From positions 136,138 through 200,137 of the forward strand of contig JAPMXV010000040.1 in the NCBI GenBank assembly GCA_026936335.1: DNA of 64,000 nucleotides, in the 5' to 3' direction. Made by a program: the position numbers and the translations under genes. This DNA comes from Mantamonas sphyraenae (taxonomy: Eukaryota; CRuMs; Mantamonadidae). A model generated the notes under the pieces. It had not been told where the DNA came from. It made no database searches and was given only the letters and a program-made list of their open reading frames with translations. Shown here one piece after another: positions 58,445 to 64,000 of this stretch (the first letter of the stretch is position 1; each line of letters starts with the position of its first letter).

Positions 58445-59935
58445 ATGTTCACGAGAGCGTTGCGAGAGACACGGCAAGCAAGCAAAATGGTTGGAGGAGG
58501 TGGGCTGAAGCAGTGGCGGAGCGTGGTGGGCGGTGAAAAGGACGTGGAGGGAAAGTGGGCGGAGAGTTGCTTGGATGTGGAGAACAAGCACACGGGAGAG
58601 GTGATTGGGCGTGTGGATGTGGGTGGCAAGGGATTGGTGGATGAGGCGCTGCGACAGGCAGTTGGCGCGGAGGAGGCAATGAGAGCAACAGCGTCGTGGG
58701 AACGGCGAGAGATGTTGCTGGAGATTGCCGCAGGCGTGCGCAGGCAGCAGGAGGATTTTGCAGCGATGGTGGCCATGGAGAGTGGCAAGACGATCACGGA
58801 AGCGCGTGGAGAGGTGGACAGGGCGCTGGACACACTGGAGATCGGAGCGGAGGAGGCTGTGCGGCAAGAGGGGACATATGTTCGGTACGACATCCGAAAA
58901 AAGTACGACGGGTACCATGGGATTGTGAAACGTGTGCCGATTGGCACGTGTGGGTTGATCACGCCTTTCAACTTTCCGCTGAACTTGGTGGCGCACAAGG
59001 TGGCGCCGGCGATTGCGGCCGGCTGCCCGATGGTGCTGAAGCCGGCCCACAGGACGCCGATTACCGCGTACATGCTGGCCGATGTGGTCAACGAGGTGGG
59101 CTTGCCCAAGGGAGCGTTCTCATGCGTGAGTCTGGAGAACGAGGACACGGTGCGGCTGGTGGAAGATGAACGGCTGAAGCTGCTGAGTTTCACGGGATCG
59201 ACGATTGGATGGGAGTTGAAGCGGCGTGCACACCCGCGCTGCAAGGTGGTGTTGGAGCTGGGTGGATCTGCAGCGTGCGTGGTGGACGAAACGGTGAAGA
59301 ACGTGGGAGCAGTGGCCGCACGCGTGGCCCAAGGCGCGTTTGGTGTTTCGGGACAGTCGTGCATTTCGGTGCAACGGGTGTTTGTGCATGAGTCTGTGAT
59401 GGAGTCCTTCGAGGAGGCACTGCGACGGGAGGTGGAAGAAAACTGGAGCGGAGGCGGAGAGGCGATGGAAGAAGGAACGAAGCTTGGGCACATGATCTCG
59501 GGGGCAGACGCAGAGCGCGTGGCAGCCGCGGTGAAGGAGAGCGGCGGGCGTGTGGTTGCAGGAGGAGGATTCGTGGGCACGCGGCACAAGGCAACGGTGC
59601 TGGCAGAGGTGCCAGGAGACTCGGCGCTGCAGCAGAAGGAGATTTTTGGGCCAGTGTGCGTTTTGGAGTCGTTCAGTGACTTTAGGGCGTGTGTGGCGCG
59701 CGTGAACGAGACGGACTTTGGGTTGCAGGCGGGTGTGTTTACAGAAAGTTTGCAGCGAGCTTGGTATGCGTTTGATCACATTGTGGCAGGTGGAGTTGTG
59801 ATTGGGGATATCCCGACGATGAGGGTAGATTCGATGCCCTATGGTGGAGTGAAGGACAGCGGGGTAGGGCGGGAGGGACTTCAGTATGCGATTGAGGATA
59901 TGAGTGAGCTTCGGGTGATGTTGATGAAGAGTTGA
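58445..59935 (+). CDS. NAD(P)-dependent aldehyde dehydrogenase
   Basis: Single exon, 496 aa, from ATG 58445 (earlier open codons lack an ATG). The ALDH fold is complete: GLITPFNFPLN with the catalytic Asn, VLKPAHRTPITA, the cofactor loop FTGSTIGWEL, VLELGGSAACVV with the general-base Glu, GQSCISVQRVFV with the nucleophilic Cys, and EIFGPVCVLESF. The end block MPYGGVKDSGVGREG is typical. The GQSCISVQR context is found in broad-substrate ALDHs related to succinic-semialdehyde, lactaldehyde and betaine-type enzymes; the exact substrate cannot be called. The first 20 residues (MFTRALRETRQASKMVG) are basic and could be a mitochondrial presequence. The gene ends 11 bp from the stop of the convergent subtelomeric gene. 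Confidence 0.9.
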   Translation: MFTRALRETRQASKMVGGGGLKQWRSVVGGEKDVEGKWAESCLDVENKHTGEVIGRVDVGGKGLVDEALRQAVGAEEAMRATASWERREMLLEIAAGVRRQQEDFAAMVAMESGKTITEARGEVDRALDTLEIGAEEAVRQEGTYVRYDIRKKYDGYHGIVKRVPIGTCGLITPFNFPLNLVAHKVAPAIAAGCPMVLKPAHRTPITAYMLADVVNEVGLPKGAFSCVSLENEDTVRLVEDERLKLLSFTGSTIGWELKRRAHPRCKVVLELGGSAACVVDETVKNVGAVAARVAQGAFGVSGQSCISVQRVFVHESVMESFEEALRREVEENWSGGGEAMEEGTKLGHMISGADAERVAAAVKESGGRVVAGGGFVGTRHKATVLAEVPGDSALQQKEIFGPVCVLESFSDFRACVARVNETDFGLQAGVFTESLQRAWYAFDHIVAGGVVIGDIPTMRVDSMPYGGVKDSGVGREGLQYAIEDMSELRVMLMKS

Positions 59936-59946
59936 TGAAAAAGGGT

Positions 59947-62900
59947 TCATTCGATGCGCTGGCGTTTGGAGGAGGAGGAGGAGGAGGAGGAGAAAGGGTC
60001 TTTGCGCTTGGGGAGGGTGAAGGAGGGGATGGGGTAGGTGTTGACGAGTGCGGGGGTGGTGGGACGGGTGGTGATGTGGGGTGTGATGCGGTCGATGAGG
60101 GTGTGGAGGAGGGTGTGCAGTGTGGCGTCGCTGGGTTGGGGGGTGTCGAGCCAGGCGATCTTGAGGGAGAGCGAGGTGACACCGCGGGTGAGGGTGTTGC
60201 TGATGGCAGGTTGCACCTTCCTGTAGGTGAGTCGTGGCCTGAGGAGGCGGACAAAGAAGGCCAGGTCGACAGGCGGCACGCTAATATTGCCCAGCGCCAG
60301 GATGATGTGTCGCAGCAGGGACTTCAGGTCGCCGTTGTTGATCAGCTCACGCAGTGCCTGGTGCTCGTGTGCGTGCTGATGGCGAGGGTGTTTAGCTGCA
60401 CATGTCTTCATGTGTGCCAGCAGCGTCTGGAACTCCCGCGCCGTGCAGCTGCCACGCTCGTCGCTGTTGGCTTTGCTCCAGCCACTGCGAACAGACTCAG
60501 GGTGCCACTTGTTCACATTGGTGGTGGTGAGGTGGTGGTCGTAGTCGCATTGTGTCCAGTGTGGGTCGCTGTCGTTGTCAGCAGGGCGTCGTGCTTTCTG
60601 CAGCCTCAGCTGGGTCTGCTTGTGCTCCTTCCATGTGGTGGGATGGGGCCTGTTGCCAAGTGTGTCCATCTCTGTCATGAGCAGGTGGAGGAGGGCGTAG
60701 TTGGGGTCGCCGTGGTCGTGTGGCTCCTCCAGCCAGCATACCTTCAACCCAGCCTTTGTCACACCCATCGCCAGACCAGCCTCGTCGATGGCTCTGCTGC
60801 ACGCTTTTTGATCCACATCATGGCCGAGAAGGGTGAGAAAGAAGGCCATGTCGCCCTGGGAAACGGGAATGTTGCCCAGAGCGAGCTGAATCTGTCGGAC
60901 CAGCGTCAACAGGGTGCCATGGCAGACCACAACACGCGCCTGCAGGGTCATGAGGTCGGGGATGTCGTCGATAGGATGCTCATTGGCCAGGGTGTGCATG
61001 TGGTTCAGCAGTGCCGTGTGCTCCTTCTTGTTGCTGTGGCTGCGCTCGTTCCTGCGCCAGTATGTCCAGCCACTGCGCACAACGCCATCTGGCAGTTCAT
61101 CCTCCACGACAGCCTCCTCCTCTGTTGGCTCGGGCAGAACAAGGTCGGGGATGTCGAGGGCATTGACGGCGTCGAACGTGGTGGGCCTGGTGGTGATGTG
61201 GGGTGTGATGCGGTCGATGAGGGTGTGGAGGAGGGTGTGCAGTGTGGCGTCGCTGGGTTGGGGGTTGTCGAGCCAGGCGATCTTGAGGGAGAGGGCGGTG
61301 ACGCCGCGAGTGAGGGTGTTGCTGATGGCAACTTGAACCTGCTTGTGGGTGAGGTGGGGCCTGAGGAGGCGGACAAAGAAGGCCAGGTCGACAGGCGGCA
61401 CGGCAATGTTGCCCAGCGCCAGGATGATGTGTCGCACCAGAGACAGCTTGCTACCGTTGTTGATCAGCTCACGCAGTGCATGGTTCTCATGTGCATGCTG
61501 ATGGCGAGGGTGCTTGGCTGCGCGTGCCTTCATGTGCGCCAGCAGCGTCTGCAACTCCCGCGCCGTGCAGCTGCCACGCTCGTCGCTGGGAGAGGCACTG
61601 CTCCAGCCACTGCGTACAGAGTCAGGATGCCACTTTCCCACCTTGGTGGTGGTGAGGTGGTGGTCGTAGTCACATTGTGTCCAATGTGGGTCGCTGTCGT
61701 TGTCAGCAGGGCGTCGTGCTTTCTGCAGCCACAATTGGGTCTGCTTGTGCTCCTTCCACGTGGTAGGATGAGGCCTGTCGCCGAGAGTGTCCATCTCTGC
61801 CATGAGCAGGTGGAGGAGGGCGTAAATGGGGTCGCCGTGATCGTGTGGCTCCTCCAGCCAGCACACCTTCAACCCGGACTTTGTCACACCCATGGCCAGA
61901 CCAGCGTGGGCAATGGAAATTCCGCACACCTGTTGATCCATGTCACGGCCGAGAAGAGTGAGAAAGAGGGCCATGTCGCCCTGGGAAACGGGAATGTTGC
62001 CCAGAGCGAGCTGAATCTGTCGGACCAGCGTGTTCGTGGTGCCATGGCAGACCGCAACACGCGCCTGCAGGATCATGAGGTCGGGGATGCCGTCGATGGG
62101 ATGCTGGTAGGCCATAGTGTGCATGTGGTTCAGCAGTGCCGTGTGCTCCTTCTTGTTGCTGTGGCTGCGCTCGTCACTGCGTCCCTTTGTCCACCCTTTG
62201 CCCAAAACGCTATCTGGCAACTTGGTCGTCTTGTCCACGCCTGCTTTCTTCCGTGCGCCGTTGTCTCCGTTCATGGCCCTCCTTGCCAGTGTGCTCGACG
62301 TTCCTGTCTCTGTGCCGCTGTCTGCCGTGACCCTGCGCCTGCGCTGTCCGCTGCCTTTCTTCTTTTGTGGACCAGTACGTCGGCTGTTAGGGACTCTACG
62401 TCGTCGTGCGCTGGCTCTGCTTGTGCGTTGCGGCTGCCGGCCGTCCGCGTCCTCCTGCTCTATGTCGTCTGTGTCATCGTCGTCGACTTCTTGCGGCATG
62501 TACTCCTCGTCCATGGCATCACCAGTGTCTGCAAACCTGAGTGCGCCCTGAGTTTCCAACTCGTCGTCCACGTGCTGCTGGGTTGCGTGGTTTGTCTCGC
62601 CGTCTTCATCGTACGCCTCCATCCCTAAGCTGGCCATCCACTCCGACTTGCTGGAGGTCGACCGTGGTTCACGGTGGCCAAAGTTCAGGAACATAAGGTC
62701 CTCCACGTCGCCGGTGTCATGTGTGTGTGTGTCTTGGTCTGCGTCGTCGTCGTCGCTGTCTTCAATCTGCCGTGTGGCCTGGTGGGAGGAAGACGACGAT
62801 GTGGTGGTGGATGTGGTCCGTGTGATGCCGACAAAGGCAGGACTGATGCGTTTGGGGACGCGGTTGTGGTTTGTGGTGGGTTGAGCAGGCGGAGGGTGCA

Positions 62901-63126
62901 ACGGAGGCTGAGCAAAGTGCATCTGGGCGGTTTGTCGCGGCTGTGGAGGCGGCGGAGGAGGGTAGGCGTAGTATGGGTGGCCCTGATGAGCATACGCGTG
63001 GTGCTGCTGGGGATGGGTGTTGACAGGGACCCACAGGATGGGTGGTTGTGGGTGCTGGTACGGGTTTTGTACGCCAGAGACGGGCAGCTTGTTCGGAAAC
63101 GGCTGGGCAGCCATGGGGGCGACCAT
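59947..63126 (-). CDS. Subtelomeric protein with duplicated ABAB modules, unknown function
   Basis: About 1,059 aa from ATG 63126; another in-frame ATG at 63399 would add a Pro/Ser/Leu stretch that looks like pyrimidine-rich 5' UTR. N-terminal 90 residues: Pro/His/Gln-rich. Then come an acidic region (EEYMPQEVDDDDTDD), a strongly basic patch (ASARRRRVPNSRR) likely to act as a nuclear signal, and two copies of a 374-residue unit. Each unit has an A half (HTALLNHMHT, IQLALGNIPVSQGDMA, WLEEPHDHGD) and a B half (LQTLLAHMK, IILALGNIAVPPVDLAFFV, IAWLDNPQPSDATLHTL) that resemble each other. Helix-rich, with a repeated LALGNI segment. I recognise no family. It is the last gene before the telomere, the usual place for fast-evolving multigene families. 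Confidence 0.7.
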   Translation of the reverse strand: MVAPMAAQPFPNKLPVSGVQNPYQHPQPPILWVPVNTHPQQHHAYAHQGHPYYAYPPPPPPQPRQTAQMHFAQPPLHPPPAQPTTNHNRVPKRISPAFVGITRTTSTTTSSSSSHQATRQIEDSDDDDADQDTHTHDTGDVEDLMFLNFGHREPRSTSSKSEWMASLGMEAYDEDGETNHATQQHVDDELETQGALRFADTGDAMDEEYMPQEVDDDDTDDIEQEDADGRQPQRTSRASARRRRVPNSRRTGPQKKKGSGQRRRRVTADSGTETGTSSTLARRAMNGDNGARKKAGVDKTTKLPDSVLGKGWTKGRSDERSHSNKKEHTALLNHMHTMAYQHPIDGIPDLMILQARVAVCHGTTNTLVRQIQLALGNIPVSQGDMALFLTLLGRDMDQQVCGISIAHAGLAMGVTKSGLKVCWLEEPHDHGDPIYALLHLLMAEMDTLGDRPHPTTWKEHKQTQLWLQKARRPADNDSDPHWTQCDYDHHLTTTKVGKWHPDSVRSGWSSASPSDERGSCTARELQTLLAHMKARAAKHPRHQHAHENHALRELINNGSKLSLVRHIILALGNIAVPPVDLAFFVRLLRPHLTHKQVQVAISNTLTRGVTALSLKIAWLDNPQPSDATLHTLLHTLIDRITPHITTRPTTFDAVNALDIPDLVLPEPTEEEAVVEDELPDGVVRSGWTYWRRNERSHSNKKEHTALLNHMHTLANEHPIDDIPDLMTLQARVVVCHGTLLTLVRQIQLALGNIPVSQGDMAFFLTLLGHDVDQKACSRAIDEAGLAMGVTKAGLKVCWLEEPHDHGDPNYALLHLLMTEMDTLGNRPHPTTWKEHKQTQLRLQKARRPADNDSDPHWTQCDYDHHLTTTNVNKWHPESVRSGWSKANSDERGSCTAREFQTLLAHMKTCAAKHPRHQHAHEHQALRELINNGDLKSLLRHIILALGNISVPPVDLAFFVRLLRPRLTYRKVQPAISNTLTRGVTSLSLKIAWLDTPQPSDATLHTLLHTLIDRITPHITTRPTTPALVNTYPIPSFTLPKRKDPFSSSSSSSSKRQRIE
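60065..62197. repeat. Two direct repeats, period 1,122 bp, inside the subtelomeric gene
   Basis: Copy 1 spans about 60065-61075 and copy 2 about 61187-62197; matching landmarks (for example GTGATGTGGGG at 60071 and 61193) are offset by 1,122 bases, exactly 374 codons. Long stretches are identical, such as the segment around the words for DPHWTQCDYDHHL. The duplication is recent or kept uniform by gene conversion. Confidence 0.93.
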
Positions 63127-63785
63127 GTACCCGTGGCTGTGTGGAGACGGGGAAGGGGAATGGCGGGGTGGTACCGGTGAGCGCAAGGCGGAAGGGACGC
63201 CGTCAGGGTAGAAGCGGGGGTGAAGGGAGGCTGGAACGAGCAAAGAGGGGAAAACGAAGGAGATTGGCAGACGGGGAAACTGGCAACGGGGAGGGCAGTG
63301 ACAGGGGAGAGGGGATTGGAGAAGAGCGGAGAAGGCAGTGGAGGTGGTGAAGGGGAAGTGAAGATGCAGGGGAGGAGTGCAGGGAAGCGACAGAGGCATG
63401 GAGGAGGTAAGGAAGATGGAGAAGCGGGCAGCCAGAAAACGGAGTGGAAGGCAGAACGCACGCTGGGTAGGTGTTGGGTGTGTGTTGTTGCTTGCGAGTG
63501 CTTGAGTAGTCCTTGTCCATGATGGTGGTGGTGGTACTGGAGTGTATGTGGATTGTGTTGGACTGGTGGAGGGAGTTGTGGGTGTTGGTGATATTTTGGT
63601 TGAAGGCGGATGGGCAGTGCTGACTGCGCGTCGTTGCAGGACGACGGCCACTACCCAACAACATTTCCACTCCTACCCAACGCCCACTGCCCCATATCAC
63701 CGCGCAATCAGTCACACCGCCAGCAAGCACAAGCACAACTCACCTGACATAGACCGGACCAACACAACAGTCTAACACCCAAACA
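63127..63785. other. Subtelomeric spacer
   Basis: Between the last gene and the telomere. It contains the probable 5' UTR and promoter of that gene; it is open in the same frame up to about 63651 but lacks an ATG beyond 63399. A short A-rich segment follows at 63661-63785. No other gene, no subtelomeric satellite and no degenerate telomere repeats were seen. Confidence 0.5.
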
Positions 63786-64000
63786 GGGTTAGGGTTAGGG
63801 TTAGGGTTAGGGTTAGGGTTAGGGTTAGGGTTAGGGTTAGGGTTAGGGTTAGGGTTAGGGTTAGGGTTAGGGTTAGGGTTAGGGTTAGGGTTAGGGTTAG
63901 GGTTAGGGTTAGGGTTAGGGTTAGGGTTAGGGTTAGGGTTAGGGTTAGGGTTAGGGTTAGGGTTAGGGTTAGGGTTAGGGTTAGGGTTAGGGTTAGGGTT
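63786..64000 (+). repeat. Telomere, (TTAGGG)n
   Basis: About 36 perfect copies of TTAGGG run to the window end, the G-rich strand reading towards the end of the chromosome. The boundary with unique sequence is sharp, with no variant repeats. TTAGGG is the ancestral eukaryotic telomere unit, so it does not narrow the lineage. Confidence 0.99.

Noticed and set aside
59932-62628. 898-codon plus-strand frame over the subtelomeric repeats
   Set aside because: It is duplicated only because the DNA is. The minus frame has better codon use, a plausible domain order and a nuclear-signal-like patch. I cannot fully exclude the plus frame.
63126-63399. Start of the subtelomeric gene at ATG 63399
   Set aside because: The added 91 residues read like pyrimidine-rich leader sequence (runs of P, S, L); not disproved, so noted as an alternative.

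Overview
The window is nuclear DNA from a unicellular, probably flagellated and sexual eukaryote, and it ends in a telomere. The last 215 bases are uninterrupted TTAGGG repeats. About 12 of the 28 protein-coding genes called here have GT-AG introns, mostly 65-300 bases long. The gene content is eukaryotic: Piezo, exocyst Sec15, V-ATPase subunit d, RNase P p40, a MED9-like Mediator subunit, RasGEF, GnT-I, NAGPA, a central-pair-type flagellar protein and a SPO22/ZIP4-like meiotic protein. I cannot fix the lineage. No plastid gene is seen, and the mix of RasGEF, NECAB-like, CASTOR-like and tetraspan-SH3 proteins would fit an opisthokont relative or another heterotrophic protist.

Layout. 1-2131: a possible 5' end of a gene running off the left edge, a gene-poor stretch, and an intact Tc1/mariner-type transposase. 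2186-5404: tRNA-guanine transglycosylase and a Golgi GnT-I-like glycosyltransferase. 5509-12022: a very large enzyme built from four ATP-grasp-like modules fused to an isoaspartyl dipeptidase; its frame is broken only at a 7-base homopolymer. 12466-18815: two paralogous cytochrome b5 front-end fatty acid desaturases flanking a SPO22/ZIP4-like gene. 18910-23442: a Pol I A34.5-like protein, a small membrane protein, a four-helix membrane protein with an SH3 domain (Sho1-like layout), and a TMEM184/OST-alpha protein. 23514-26819: a membrane-anchored zinc metalloprotease of bacterial type. 27075-27160: tRNA-Leu(UAA). 27274-36512: an intronless 7.7-kb Piezo gene and a mitochondrial acetyl-CoA hydrolase/CoA-transferase. 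36635-39358: V-ATPase subunit d and a CASTOR-like ACT-domain protein. 39408-49047: a large ASH-domain flagellar protein, a 7TM gustatory-receptor-like protein, and a RasGEF. 49057-55759: RPP40, a MED9-like protein, a NOXRED1-like dehydrogenase, a CaM-kinase fused to a NECAB-like module, and NAGPA. 55761-59935: Sec15 and an aldehyde dehydrogenase. 59947-63126: a subtelomeric gene with a 1,122-bp internal duplication, followed by the telomere.

The right half is extremely compact. Genes alternate strands, divergent starts are 32-83 bp apart, and convergent stops are 0-17 bp apart. Antisense overlap of transcripts is therefore almost unavoidable. Of the 23 introns placed here, 11 have the donor GTACGT rather than the usual GTAAGT. 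The strongest candidates for something undescribed are the ATP-grasp/isoaspartyl-dipeptidase megaenzyme, the CaMK-NECAB fusion, the tetraspan-SH3 protein, and the duplicated subtelomeric protein.
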